Positions 1 through 9,139 are shown, numbered from the stretch's first letter. The stretch is DNA of 64,000 bases from Verrucomicrobiota bacterium (GCA_016222805.1 JACRQG010000007.1:496001-560000); one strand, 5' to 3'. Program-made: numbers and translations. Notes: generated by a model not told the origin, from the letters alone.

Positions 1-1
1 G

Positions 2-1255
2 CTGCTCAACGCGAGCGGGTTCCAGGTCGCCCTGGGTCTGGTGCTCGTGACCATTTTCACCCTCAACCTCCGTCCGGCCCTGCGATGGGCGGTGGGTCTC
101 GTCGCGGTCTGCCTGACCTATGGCCACTACCCGCTAAACCGTATCCGCGAGGGTCGGGCCGAAGTCGCCGCTCGTCGAGTCGGCCCCAAGGACGCCAATT
201 CCGCCCTCTTCCGCGACATCGCCCAGGTCATCCGCGCCTCCCAGCCCGAGGGCGAGATCGTCCTGCTCACCAGCCCGAACAGTTCGACCGGGGTGGGCTA
301 TTACGGCCGATTCAAGACCCTGGGCACGCTGTACTGGGAGAACAACGACGGTCTGAAGGCGGCGGCGGCGCTGCTTTCCGCCAGGTCCGAGGCGGAGGCC
401 GCCGAGTTGATCCGCGCCCACAAGGTGACCCACATCGCGATGATCTCCGAGGAGAACTTCGTGGAGCCCTACTTCCGGCTCTTCCGGCCGGACGCCAAGG
501 CTGAGGAGTTCAAGAAGTGCTTCGGGCACCAGCTCTTGTTTGACCGGGTCATTCCTCCCTGGCTGCAGATGATTCCGTACAATCCCCCGGAGGACCTGAA
601 GGCGCTCAATGTCAGCGCGCTCCTTTTCAAGGTCGCCTTCAACCAGACTCCGGCCGATGCGCTTTACCATATCGCCCTCGCCAAGGTCGCCATGGGTTCC
701 CTTCCGGAGGCGGAGCGCGATTTCGACACTTTGATCAAAGGCTCTCCGGATTCGTACCAGCCCTATTTGCGGAAAGGGGAGCTCCTCCTGCTGCGGCGCG
801 AATTCGCCGCCGCCACCGATTTCACCCTTCACGGCATTCGACTGGCCCCGCCGGAAACCCGGCTGAACATGTACGCTAATGCCGGGAGCACGCTTTTCCG
901 GAGCAAGCAGCATGCCCAGGCGGTGCGGGTCTATGAGACCGCGCTCGCTGAAACCGCCAACGCCCAGATCGCCGCTTTTCTCGCTTATGTCCTCGCCACT
1001 TCTTCCGACGACAACGTCCGAAACGGCGCCCGGGCGCTGGCGCTGGCGGAGCAAGCGCTGAAGGTCGACCCCAATTCACCCACCGCGTTGAATTCCTGTG
1101 CCGCTGCACTCGCGGAGAACGGCCGCTTCCCCGAGGCGGCGGCGATGGCGGAGCGGGCCGCTACTGTCGCCCGGGCGGCGAATGACGCTGGCGCTTTGCG
1201 GGTGTCCGAAACCCGGGTGGCCGCGTTCCGCGCGGGCCAAAAGCTCCGCGAATAG
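2..1255 (+). CDS. C-terminal part of a membrane TPR protein (5' end outside window)
   Basis: The reading frame is already open at the left edge, so the gene starts upstream. A GTG at 41 is only an internal valine as far as can be judged. The visible part begins with two hydrophobic stretches (about nt 15-130), followed by a soluble domain (nt 180-620) containing THIAMISEENF. After that come about five TPR-like helical pairs (nt 650-1230), for example AKVAMGSLPEAERDFDTLI and AEQALKVDPNSPTALNSCAA. Membrane proteins with a GT-C glycosyltransferase-like N-terminus often carry such a TPR tail, and the next gene is GT-C-like, but the catalytic half is not visible here. It could therefore also be a different polytopic TPR protein. 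The gene ends in TAG and is convergent with the next gene. Confidence 0.7.
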   Translation: MLNASGFQVALGLVLVTIFTLNLRPALRWAVGLVAVCLTYGHYPLNRIREGRAEVAARRVGPKDANSALFRDIAQVIRASQPEGEIVLLTSPNSSTGVGYYGRFKTLGTLYWENNDGLKAAAALLSARSEAEAAELIRAHKVTHIAMISEENFVEPYFRLFRPDAKAEEFKKCFGHQLLFDRVIPPWLQMIPYNPPEDLKALNVSALLFKVAFNQTPADALYHIALAKVAMGSLPEAERDFDTLIKGSPDSYQPYLRKGELLLLRREFAAATDFTLHGIRLAPPETRLNMYANAGSTLFRSKQHAQAVRVYETALAETANAQIAAFLAYVLATSSDDNVRNGARALALAEQALKVDPNSPTALNSCAAALAENGRFPEAAAMAERAATVARAANDAGALRVSETRVAAFRAGQKLRE

Positions 1256-1275
1256 GGGACGTGGGCGGGAAGAGT

Positions 1276-1293
1276 CCGGCCGCCTACGGCCGG
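1276..1293. terminator. Convergent hairpin between the TPR gene and the GT-C gene
   Basis: Seven-base inverted repeat CCGGCCG / CGGCCGG with a CCTA loop. It overlaps the stop codon of the minus-strand gene and lies just after the stop of the plus-strand gene. There is no clear T-tract on either side, so it is only a probable bidirectional transcription stop. Confidence 0.35.
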
Positions 1294-3140
1294 GCCTTCC
1301 GCTGGTAAATCTCGAGCCCCATCGAACCCGGGGCGAAGGGATCTCCCCCTGCCTGGGCTACCTTCTCGCAGTTTGCCACCACCCAATCGACAATGGCCTT
1401 TCCGGTCGCCGGATCGGCTCCGTAACGCGCAAACCCCAGTTCCTCCAGATTCGGCCGGGAGACGAGCACGACCGTATCGGGTGGCCGGGCGGCAAGTTCA
1501 GTCGCCACATCGGCTCCATTCAACCGGAGGGTGGCCGGCAGAAGGTCGGCGATGCGCAGGGGGTGGCGCCGACGCGTCCAAAAGTTGAGGGAGAGGCCCT
1601 CTGGCACAACCAGCAGCGTCGAGTTGGCCGGTGTGTTGGCCGAGATGAACTGCCGAGCCTGCTCCCACCATTGCGGCAGGGGGTAGTCCGCCGGCCCATA
1701 ACTCAGGATGCGATCCGCGCCTTCGCCGATCGAGGTCTGCTTGGCCTGGTAGAAGCGGCGCGACCTCTCCACCAACTGTGCTGCGCCGCCCCCGATGAAG
1801 ATGACGACTGCGGCCAACATCCCGACGCGGACGATGCGGTCGGTCGCGGCGCAGGTCACCCCTCCACAAGTTACCCAGGCGCACAGCGCGGTACCGGCCA
1901 GCATCGCCTGGAAGAACCCGTAGTGGCTCACGGTCGGATCGAACGCCATGCGCGCGAGCATTGCGCCTCCGGCAAGGAAGAGGAGCAGTTGGTTCCACTG
2001 GCGCTGGTTCGGTTGCCCGCTTTGCCGGCGGGTTGCGCGCATCTGCCAGACCAGGATTCCGAGGGCGGTTGCCAGCAACGCAGGGAACGCCGAGGCGCAG
2101 AACAGCCAGTTGACCTGAGAAGTGCTCCACCACGCTCCGACCGCGAGAGTCCCCGCGAGAATTCCTCTGACTCCGCGGTTGCCGATTGCCGCCACACCCC
2201 GTCCGGTCAGGAAAACCAGGAGTAACACCACGAGCACCATCACTCCGTTGCGACCGACGAACTGCAGGTTGAAGGCGAGGTTGTCCGCTCCGAGGAAGCG
2301 CAGCACGTGGGCGCTCTGTGAGTAGTCTGCGAGAAGCAACGGGGCGACCAAGGCATTCATCGCCAGCTTTAGCGCTTCCCGCGGAGGAAGGGCGGTGCAA
2401 GCCGCAGCCGTGGCGAGCGCCATGACCGCGGCAAACCCGAGGACCTGAGCCCCCGCGGCACGCCACCAGTGGATCGAGCGACTTGCCTGCAATTGGGTCC
2501 GGATAAGCCATGCCAATCCCAGCACCCCGGCCGTCAGCACGTACTCGCTCTTGGTAAGGCTGCACAGCCCCACCCAGACGCCGCATACGAGGGCGTCCTG
2601 CCCCGGAGCGACTGTAGGCGGTCCCTTTCCGAGCCACACAAGAAACCCGAGGAGTAGCACCATGCCATGGGTCGCCTCGTGCGAGTAAGGCAGGGCGTAA
2701 GTGTAGTTGTTGATGCCCGCGTAATGGGCGAACCCGAAAACCGCGACGGCGAACAAGGTGGCGATGGTGGCTGACAGGAAACCGAACCCTCGCCGGAGAA
2801 CAGTATGCAGGTTCAGGCACAGGAGGGTGAACAGGGCGAGGTTGGCCACGACCAGCGTTCGGGTAGATGCGCCAAACAAGGCGAACAGCCCGGCGTTCAG
2901 GTATACGGACAGGGGTCCATAGGGATGGAGATAGTCTCGTCCCAGATGTTCACCGGCCAAGACGCGCCACGGAAGGTACAGCTCGCGACCGAAGTCGATT
3001 TGGGGGTCGTTCCACCGCAACCACGTCTCCCACCCAAGCCAGGCCCCCAGTCCGGCGACCGCCACCACGCTCGCAATACGTGCGGCTGTGGGCCAGTATG
3101 CCTTACCTGTCATCAGTTTAAGGGAGATGGAGTTGCGCAT
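1284..3140 (-). CDS. Polytopic membrane protein, GT-C / PMT-like (ArnT-type) glycosyltransferase candidate
   Basis: A 618-residue protein with an N-terminal membrane segment (about residues 22-42) and some ten further hydrophobic segments. The first periplasmic loop carries the acidic pattern DFGRELYLPWRVLAGEHLGR followed by a DYLHPYGPLSVYLNAG-type stretch. This closely resembles the catalytic first loop of GT-C family glycosyltransferases, in which an acidic residue in 'DFG..L..P' activates the acceptor and a polyprenyl-phosphate sugar is the donor. It therefore probably transfers a sugar at the outer face of the inner membrane. Acceptor and sugar cannot be told. No Shine-Dalgarno sequence precedes the ATG, and a later ATG at residue 10 is possible. 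It is transcribed away from the surface-protein gene and is convergent with the TPR gene on its left. Confidence 0.65.
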   Translation of the reverse strand: MRNSISLKLMTGKAYWPTAARIASVVAVAGLGAWLGWETWLRWNDPQIDFGRELYLPWRVLAGEHLGRDYLHPYGPLSVYLNAGLFALFGASTRTLVVANLALFTLLCLNLHTVLRRGFGFLSATIATLFAVAVFGFAHYAGINNYTYALPYSHEATHGMVLLLGFLVWLGKGPPTVAPGQDALVCGVWVGLCSLTKSEYVLTAGVLGLAWLIRTQLQASRSIHWWRAAGAQVLGFAAVMALATAAACTALPPREALKLAMNALVAPLLLADYSQSAHVLRFLGADNLAFNLQFVGRNGVMVLVVLLLVFLTGRGVAAIGNRGVRGILAGTLAVGAWWSTSQVNWLFCASAFPALLATALGILVWQMRATRRQSGQPNQRQWNQLLLFLAGGAMLARMAFDPTVSHYGFFQAMLAGTALCAWVTCGGVTCAATDRIVRVGMLAAVVIFIGGGAAQLVERSRRFYQAKQTSIGEGADRILSYGPADYPLPQWWEQARQFISANTPANSTLLVVPEGLSLNFWTRRRHPLRIADLLPATLRLNGADVATELAARPPDTVVLVSRPNLEELGFARYGADPATGKAIVDWVVANCEKVAQAGGDPFAPGSMGLEIYQRKARP

Positions 3141-3547
3141 GAACCAACGATGCTGGCAGCAGCCGTTCGGGCGGTGGAGGACCGTCTCGGACCTTTGCCG
3201 CTTACGTCCCTGTCATGCCCGAAGGATGCCCGGTGCCAACCTGACAGACGATTCAGGAGGAGTCCGGATATCAGAGATGATCCCGGATTCCGCCATTTCG
3301 ACTTGGTTTCGTCTGCTCTGACCAGTGCCGCCGCAGACGAATGAGACAGCACCTGATATGACCGCCACGTTGAAGTCGACCTCCTCCATGAGCCTGAACG
3401 CGGCGGTCGGGTCGACGCCCTCGGCTTCAACCAAATCGTCAGAGAACAAACCGAAAGGGACCCCTGCTCGCCCAAAGCCCGGCCATTAAGAATGCGATAG
3501 CAAACCTCCCGGTCATCTGTACCGGAGCGGGAACTCCCCGAAACCGT

Positions 3548-3563
3548 TGGGGATGTATCCCCA
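3548..3563. promoter_or_regulatory. Palindrome TGGGGAT-GT-ATCCCCA upstream of the surface-protein gene
   Basis: Perfect seven-base inverted repeat with a two-base centre, about 97 bp before the ATG of the 1767-residue protein. Its size and symmetry fit a binding site for a dimeric regulator. It is immediately followed by a second inverted repeat at 3564-3581. Confidence 0.35.
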
Positions 3564-3581
3564 GAAATTGACCGAAATTTC
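3564..3581. promoter_or_regulatory. Inverted repeat GAAATT-N6-AATTTC
   Basis: Six-base arms separated by GACCGA, directly abutting the preceding palindrome. It is AT-rich in an otherwise GC-rich setting. Whether it is an operator, part of a promoter or an RNA hairpin in the leader cannot be decided by eye. Confidence 0.3.
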
Positions 3582-3659
3582 TCTTGCCAGTCCAACTTCC
3601 CAAACGTTCAGCTACGGGCTGTTAGGCGTAATCTAGTCACAAACTGCTTATCCATACCT

Positions 3660-6600
3660 ATGAAACTAGCATCCCGAAATCGGCTATCACTTCGCAAGTT
3701 GTTCACTGCGATGATGGCCGTCGGACCCCTCGCGGTCCTTCCGAGTCCGGTGTGGGCCGTGCTGCCCACGTCGAGCTCGTTCACAGTGACGAATGGAACG
3801 GCGACGCTGTCGCCCTCAGGCAATACTGTGAACATCAATTTCAGCGACAAGACGATCCTGACGTGGGGCACCACGACGGGTACCGTGGCGGCGCCGCATC
3901 GCGGCATCGCTGATGGCACGAGCATCACGAACTTCATCGTCGATGCGGGTGACACCTGGAACTTCGCCAGCGCTGGCTCCATCCTCAACAAGGTCGTTGC
4001 CGGTAACAACGCGACGAATGCCGGCCTCGCTGCCGGTCCCGCGGCTGCCGGTATCATCAACGGCCAGCTCCTCGGTTCGAACGCCAAGGTGTATGTGCTC
4101 GGCAATGGCGGCATCGTCGTTGGTAACGGCGCCCAGCTCAACACCCAGAGCCTCATCCTCAGCACGCTGACGGAAGGCTCCGATGGCACGTTCATCACCC
4201 TCGGCGACCTCCTCTATAATGGCGCCTCCACGGGTGCGATTACCATCGGCACCATCACCTCGGGCGGCAACCTCCGCGCGACGGCCGGCACGGTCTCCAT
4301 GGCCGGCGGCACCATCGCGGGCGATCTCGTCCTGAAGTCCATCACTTCCGGTTCCGCGATTGCGATGGCCACGGGTGCTGCGACCACGGTCGGCGGCAAC
4401 CTGAGCATCACCACCACGGACGGCGCGGTCACCCAGGGCGCGAACGCCCTCACGGTCGGCGCCCTCACCACCGGCACGCAGGATGTCATCCTCAGCACCG
4501 GCACGGCCTCGGCTTCGCTCAACAACGTCGGCAACGACTTCGAGCGCGTCCTCGCCACCACGAGTGGCACCGGCTCCGTGACCATCCGTGACGCCAACAT
4601 CGTCACCCTCGGAACCTCCTCCATTGGCGGCGACCTCGACGTCAAGGTCGGCGGCAAGACCAACACCACGGGCATCGCGACTGACGGTGCGGTGACGGTC
4701 GGCGGTAGCGTCTGGCTGGATACCGCCACCTCCTCCAACAGCGCGATCAGCTTCGCCAACAACTCCGCCGTCGGCACTGCCGGCACGGGCGGCTACCTGA
4801 CCGCGCAGACCGCGGGCGGCAACCTCACGGTCAACGTCGTGGGCAACCTGACCCTCGGCAACGTGACGACCAACGCCACCGCCTCCCAGTTGGTGAGCGC
4901 TGTGAATACCAATGGCGCTGCCTGGACGGCTCCGACTGTTACTGGTTCCACGGTTACCGCTGGTGCCGTGACCGCCGTGACCGTTGGTGGCGCGGGCCTG
5001 AACTCCCCGATCTATACGGGTAATCTGTCCCTGACCATCTCCTCCCCGGTTGCTTCCGTGACCTCTCCGGCTCTCGCCGCTGGCGCGCTGCCCTTGGGCG
5101 CGGTTGCGGTTCCGGTCGCGACGCAGGGTAGCGGCTACGGCGCGGTCCCGACGGTGACGATCGTCGGTGGCGGCGGCACGGGTGCCACGGCTACGGCCAC
5201 CCTCACCGGTGACCAAGTGACGGGCATCACGATCACGGCTGGCGGTTCGGGTTACACGACCCTGCCGACCATCATTATTGATCCGCCGGTCGCCGGCGCG
5301 GCCCAGGCTCAGGCGCGCATCGTGCGCGACGGCACCACCGGGCTGCTCAGCACCGTGGAAATCACCAATGCGGGTGTTGGCTACGGCACCCTCACCACGG
5401 CGATGATCGGACTCCCCGCCATCAGCACGGCGAACAATTTCTCCGCGCAGGGCAACATCTCCGTGACCGCCTCGGGCGCGATCAGCACCGCGGCCTCGGG
5501 TCTCTCGGTGAATAGCGCCAACGGCATCCGCTCCAGCGCGAACGTTGCGACGATGAACGCCACGGCCGTCACGGTCGGCGCGCCCATCACGGTCACCGGC
5601 AACAACGGTGTGTCCATCCGCTCCAACGCGGGCGACATTACGGTCGGCGGCGTCATCACTGCCAACCGCATCACCGCCAATGCGACGGGCAACATCACGG
5701 GCAATGCGACGGGCAACATCACGACCAACGGTCGGGTGCAGGATACCTCCAGCCTCCTCGCTACCGGCAGCATCACGCTCGACAACACCGCCTATAACTT
5801 GGGCACCGGCAATGCGACCGTTGGTCAGCAGCTCACGATCAACGCGACCAACGCTTCGATCCGTTCCAACAACGGCATCACCCTGTTCACCTCCAATGTG
5901 ACGGGTAACCTCTCGCTCCGGGCCGAGCCCGTGGCGGGTGGCGGCACGCGCGCGATCTTCGTCGGTCGCAACAACGGTGCGGATGCCGGCTCCGGCATCA
6001 TCGTCGGTGGCAACCTGAACCTGACCACCGGTGGCACGGGTGGCATCACCCAGAACCCCGACACCAAGGTCGAGGTCTTTGGCGCGCTGAACCTCCAGAC
6101 GGGCTGGAACAACAAGGACACCACGCCGGCCAATGCCTACCTCGCCGGTGGCGCCATCGTCCTCGACGCCGCCAGCGTCCCGGGTGCCCTCACTCCGTCG
6201 GTCCGCTTCGGCACCATCAATGCTCACACGGGTCTGGCAACCAACCCGGTCTCGGTCAGCGAAAGCACCACGCTCAACCTGGGCAACATCACCGCCTCGG
6301 GTCTCACCGCGGTCAGCACCGCCGGCAGCATCGTTGACTCGGGCGTTCTCACGCTCGGCGCCACGGGTGCCAGCTTCACGGTGAGCGGCACGAACAATGT
6401 CGTGCTCGACACCGCGACGAACGTGGTTCCGGTCATCAGCGTTTCGGGCGGCAAGGACAACTCCTTCACGGCCCTCAACGCCAACGCCAAGCTCGAGTCG
6501 ACCAACAACTCGACCGGCACGACGACGATCGGCACCAACAGCGGCTTCGCCGTCTCGATCGGCAACGTGGTCACCACTGGTGACCTGGTGGTCAACTCCG

Positions 6601-8963
6601 GCCAGTACATCGACGTCGTTGGCAACGCCAACATCACCGGCAACCTGAGCCTCACGGCCACGGGCAACGTCCCGACCGCGGGCGCCCTGGGTAACCTCTA
6701 CGCCCCGGCGGTGACGATCAGCAACACGACCGGCCGTCTGACTGCGATTACGCTGTCGAATTCCAACGCCCTCACCTACGCCACGGCCCCGACCGTCACC
6801 GTCACCGGTGGCTCGCTCTCGCCTGGCTCTGGTTCCGGCACCCTCGCCACGGGCACGATCGTTGCCAATGCCGCCGGTATCATCACGGGCGTCACGGTGG
6901 GCGTCGGTGGCGCCGGCTACACGGTGGCCCCGACGGTCACCCTTCCGGCGGTTCTCGCCGGTGGCACGGCTGGTAGCGTTACGGCTACGGTCGCGGGCGG
7001 CGTGGTCACTGGCTTCACCGTCACGAACGGTGGCGTTGGCTATGTCAACGGCGCGGCGGTCACCCTCACCGGTGGTCTCAGTGCGACGACTCCCGCTACT
7101 GGGGTGGCCAATCTCGGCGCGGGCGGTGTGATCGCGAACATCACGGTCACCAACAACGCGACCAACGGCGGAACCCTGCCGTATGTTTCGGGCAATCCGA
7201 TCACTGTCGACGTCACTGGCCCGACCACCACCGCCATCGCTCAGTCCGCCGGTACCCTCAAGGTCGGCGGCACCACGACCGTCAATCTGTCGGGCAGCGC
7301 GGGTAACGCGAACCTGTATCGTCAGAACGACTTCTCGAATGTCGTGATCAACAGCACGACCGGTGGCGTTCTCGTCAACGACGTGAACACCCTGACGGTG
7401 TCCGGCGTCACGCCGAACAACCTGACGGTGACCACTGGTTCCGCTGGTGGTGGCGCCGCCAATGCGGCGACGGCCCCGGTGGTGGAAGCCAATCCGTGGA
7501 ACCTCGTTCTGGGCAACCTGAACGTCGGTTCGCTCAACGCGACGGCCAGCAATGCGGGTGGCGGTAACTCCGGCACCATCACGCAGGCCAGCGGCAGCAG
7601 CATCCACAGCTTCGGCTCGACGTTCTTCACCACGACCAACGCGGCGATCACCATTGGCAACAATGGGAACAACTTCGGCCGCATCGGCGTGAACACGAAC
7701 GCTGGCGCCAGCATCGGTATCACGATTGTGGAAGATGGCACGATGAAGATCGGCAACATCTCCGCCCGTGGCACGACCAACCTCACCAGCCGCTTCGGTG
7801 GCATCATCGAGGACCCGGCCGCTGACGTCGTGATCTCGAACAACGGTACGCTGAATGCCACTGCCGCCAACGGCAGCATCCTCATCGGCAACACCACGCA
7901 CACCGCCGGAACGACCACGGCCAACGTCGTGACGTTCAACGCCTCGGCCCCGACGGGTCAGGTCGCGGTGACGAGCAACAACTCGACCACCCTCGGCAAC
8001 ATCGCGGCGAACTCGCTGACGGTGGAAGTCAACGGTGGCAACGGCAACATCACGCAGAGCGGTTGGGTGCGGACGTTCGGCAGCGCGAGCTTCTCGGCGT
8101 CCCGCAACATCACGCTCGGCAACGAGACCAACAACTTCGGCCGTCTCTTCCTGGCGACCTCGAACACCAGTTCGAACATCGCCGTCACGGAAAGCGGCAC
8201 GTTGAACCTCGGCCGCGTGACCATGCCCGCCGCCAGCACCGGCAACTTCACCGCGACCTCGGTCAACGGTGACGTGATCGACACCGGCTTGGGTGGCGTT
8301 CGTCCGGGCGGCACCATCGCCTCGCCTGGTACTGGCCTCGTGACCCTTGCGGCCGCGAAGGGCAATGTGGTCCTCGATGACCCGACCACCGACTTCCCGA
8401 CCACGGGCGGTGTGGTGTTCAGCGCCAACAACGTCACGCTGTCCCCGCTGGGTGGCGCGGCGCTGTACCTCGGCTCGGCTAGTGGCACGGCCACGGCGAC
8501 GGGTAACCTCACGGTGACCTCCGCCACCGGCTCCATCTACAATGCGGGCCCGGTGAATGTGACCGGTGACGCCTTCTTCCAATCCGGAAGTGGCGACATC
8601 CTCATGACCAACGCGTCGAATAACTTCGGCACGGTCAAGTTCGCGGGCCGCATCGTGAGCATCACGGAAGCCGGCCACATGAGCCTGGTCACCGGTTCGT
8701 CCGCCACGGGCGCCGCGACCTTCACGACGGCTGGTGGTGACATCACCATCGTCAATCGTGGTGGCACGGTCAGCCTCGCTTCGACGGGCCTGTTCAACGC
8801 TTCCGGCAACATCACGCTGCCGAAGCTGATCCAGGTCTCGGACACGCTGACGGTGAGCGCCGCCGGCACGAAGGATCTTAGCGCGCTGAGCATCTCCGGT
8901 GACCTTGGCAACAAGGCTCCGCAGAACTTCGGCACGGGCACCTACCTGCCCCCGCTGCCTTGA
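3660..8963 (+). CDS. Giant FhaB/TpsA-like beta-helix surface protein
   Basis: A 1767-residue protein. Residues 1-33 form a Sec signal peptide ending VWA. Residues 34-170 resemble the two-partner-secretion (filamentous haemagglutinin) N-domain: a tryptophan/aspartate-rich stretch, SILNKVVAGNN, then VYVLGNGGIVVGNGAQLN where FhaB proteins have the NPNG..FG pattern. The rest is a Gly/Thr/Asn-rich beta-strand repeat, with NxF-type repeats beginning near nt 4533, 7328, 7670, 8131 and 8622. It contains no cysteine. Two stretches (about residues 420-585 and 1010-1195) are a different repeat with GxGYxxxPTVT signatures. There is no C-terminal autotransporter barrel or sorting motif; the chain ends LPPLP. 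A secreted adhesin or surface-layer fibre is inferred. No TpsB/FhaC-type translocator is encoded in the window. The ATG has no Shine-Dalgarno sequence. Confidence 0.75.
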   Translation: MKLASRNRLSLRKLFTAMMAVGPLAVLPSPVWAVLPTSSSFTVTNGTATLSPSGNTVNINFSDKTILTWGTTTGTVAAPHRGIADGTSITNFIVDAGDTWNFASAGSILNKVVAGNNATNAGLAAGPAAAGIINGQLLGSNAKVYVLGNGGIVVGNGAQLNTQSLILSTLTEGSDGTFITLGDLLYNGASTGAITIGTITSGGNLRATAGTVSMAGGTIAGDLVLKSITSGSAIAMATGAATTVGGNLSITTTDGAVTQGANALTVGALTTGTQDVILSTGTASASLNNVGNDFERVLATTSGTGSVTIRDANIVTLGTSSIGGDLDVKVGGKTNTTGIATDGAVTVGGSVWLDTATSSNSAISFANNSAVGTAGTGGYLTAQTAGGNLTVNVVGNLTLGNVTTNATASQLVSAVNTNGAAWTAPTVTGSTVTAGAVTAVTVGGAGLNSPIYTGNLSLTISSPVASVTSPALAAGALPLGAVAVPVATQGSGYGAVPTVTIVGGGGTGATATATLTGDQVTGITITAGGSGYTTLPTIIIDPPVAGAAQAQARIVRDGTTGLLSTVEITNAGVGYGTLTTAMIGLPAISTANNFSAQGNISVTASGAISTAASGLSVNSANGIRSSANVATMNATAVTVGAPITVTGNNGVSIRSNAGDITVGGVITANRITANATGNITGNATGNITTNGRVQDTSSLLATGSITLDNTAYNLGTGNATVGQQLTINATNASIRSNNGITLFTSNVTGNLSLRAEPVAGGGTRAIFVGRNNGADAGSGIIVGGNLNLTTGGTGGITQNPDTKVEVFGALNLQTGWNNKDTTPANAYLAGGAIVLDAASVPGALTPSVRFGTINAHTGLATNPVSVSESTTLNLGNITASGLTAVSTAGSIVDSGVLTLGATGASFTVSGTNNVVLDTATNVVPVISVSGGKDNSFTALNANAKLESTNNSTGTTTIGTNSGFAVSIGNVVTTGDLVVNSGQYIDVVGNANITGNLSLTATGNVPTAGALGNLYAPAVTISNTTGRLTAITLSNSNALTYATAPTVTVTGGSLSPGSGSGTLATGTIVANAAGIITGVTVGVGGAGYTVAPTVTLPAVLAGGTAGSVTATVAGGVVTGFTVTNGGVGYVNGAAVTLTGGLSATTPATGVANLGAGGVIANITVTNNATNGGTLPYVSGNPITVDVTGPTTTAIAQSAGTLKVGGTTTVNLSGSAGNANLYRQNDFSNVVINSTTGGVLVNDVNTLTVSGVTPNNLTVTTGSAGGGAANAATAPVVEANPWNLVLGNLNVGSLNATASNAGGGNSGTITQASGSSIHSFGSTFFTTTNAAITIGNNGNNFGRIGVNTNAGASIGITIVEDGTMKIGNISARGTTNLTSRFGGIIEDPAADVVISNNGTLNATAANGSILIGNTTHTAGTTTANVVTFNASAPTGQVAVTSNNSTTLGNIAANSLTVEVNGGNGNITQSGWVRTFGSASFSASRNITLGNETNNFGRLFLATSNTSSNIAVTESGTLNLGRVTMPAASTGNFTATSVNGDVIDTGLGGVRPGGTIASPGTGLVTLAAAKGNVVLDDPTTDFPTTGGVVFSANNVTLSPLGGAALYLGSASGTATATGNLTVTSATGSIYNAGPVNVTGDAFFQSGSGDILMTNASNNFGTVKFAGRIVSITEAGHMSLVTGSSATGAATFTTAGGDITIVNRGGTVSLASTGLFNASGNITLPKLIQVSDTLTVSAAGTKDLSALSISGDLGNKAPQNFGTGTYLPPLP
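4920..5415 (+). repeat. Inserted GxGYxxxPTV cassette A inside the surface-protein gene
   Basis: About 165 codons encoding repeats such as GSGYGAVPTVTIVGGGGTG and GGSGYTTLPTIIIDP, unlike the flanking beta-helix repeats. Third-position use shifts visibly: GCT, GTT, ACT and GGT are frequent here, while the flanks use almost only C- or G-ending codons. This suggests the block was acquired separately. Confidence 0.5.
5679..5723 (+). repeat. 24-nt tandem duplication in the surface-protein gene
   Basis: A 24-base unit encoding NATGNITG occurs twice in tandem; the second copy matches for its first 21 bases. It looks like a recent replication-slippage event inside the beta-helix region. Confidence 0.75.
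6690..7245 (+). repeat. Inserted GxGYxxxPTV cassette B inside the surface-protein gene
   Basis: A second block of about 185 codons of the same type as cassette A, with GGAGYTVAPTVTLP, GGVGYVNGAAVTLTGG and the alternating G.VTGxTV pattern. Again there are more T-ending codons than in the flanks. The two blocks are related in pattern but not identical. Confidence 0.5.
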
Positions 8964-8985
8964 TAGTTGACTGATATTACGCCGC

Positions 8986-9023
8986 AAAGGGCGACCGGGC
9001 AACCGGTCGCCCTTTTTCTTTTT
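8986..9023 (+). terminator. Strong Rho-independent terminator of the surface-protein gene
   Basis: Perfect 13-bp stem (8986-8998 with 9003-9015), closed by a GCAA tetraloop of the GNRA type and followed by a T-rich tract to about 9023. It begins 23 bp after the stop codon, so the giant gene is very probably transcribed as a single unit. Confidence 0.9.
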
Positions 9024-9122
9024 CCCGGTCCAGCGCGGCCTTCGCTGGTCCAGCTGAGCGGTGTGAAGCTCCGTGGCCGCAAAAAGGTGCCTAGCCTAGG
9101 GGAGAAACGGACAGTGTTAAGA

Positions 9123-9139
9123 CACTGCGCTGCGCAGTG
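9123..9139. repeat. Palindrome CACTGCGC-T-GCGCAGTG
   Basis: Perfect eight-base inverted repeat with a one-base centre in the 3' intergenic stretch between the surface-protein gene and the convergent TMTC-like gene. No second copy was noticed in the window. The role is unknown; a 3'-end structure for the minus-strand gene is possible but there is no T-tract. Confidence 0.35.

Larger units (their letters stand above)
3141..3659. other. 519-bp non-coding region between divergent genes
   Basis: This lies between the start of the GT-C gene and the giant surface-protein gene. No convincing protein is encoded. A 78-codon minus-strand frame at 3213-3449 reads somewhat protein-like in its first 30 residues but then degenerates. 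Base composition is visibly lower in GC than the neighbouring genes in the right-hand 200 bp. The right half contains two adjacent inverted repeats (annotated separately). No confident -10/-35 pair is visible. Confidence 0.6.

Noticed and set aside
3213-3449. 78-codon minus-strand frame that looks partly protein-like
   Set aside because: Only about 30 residues look ordered, there is no recognisable family and no ribosome site. It may be a gene remnant but cannot be supported.
3816-9002. Uninterrupted antisense frame of 1728 codons opposite the surface-protein gene
   Set aside because: The sense gene uses GC-rich codons and repeats that leave no stops on the other strand. The antisense product is Arg/Gly/Asp-rich without family motifs and starts or ends across the sense terminator.
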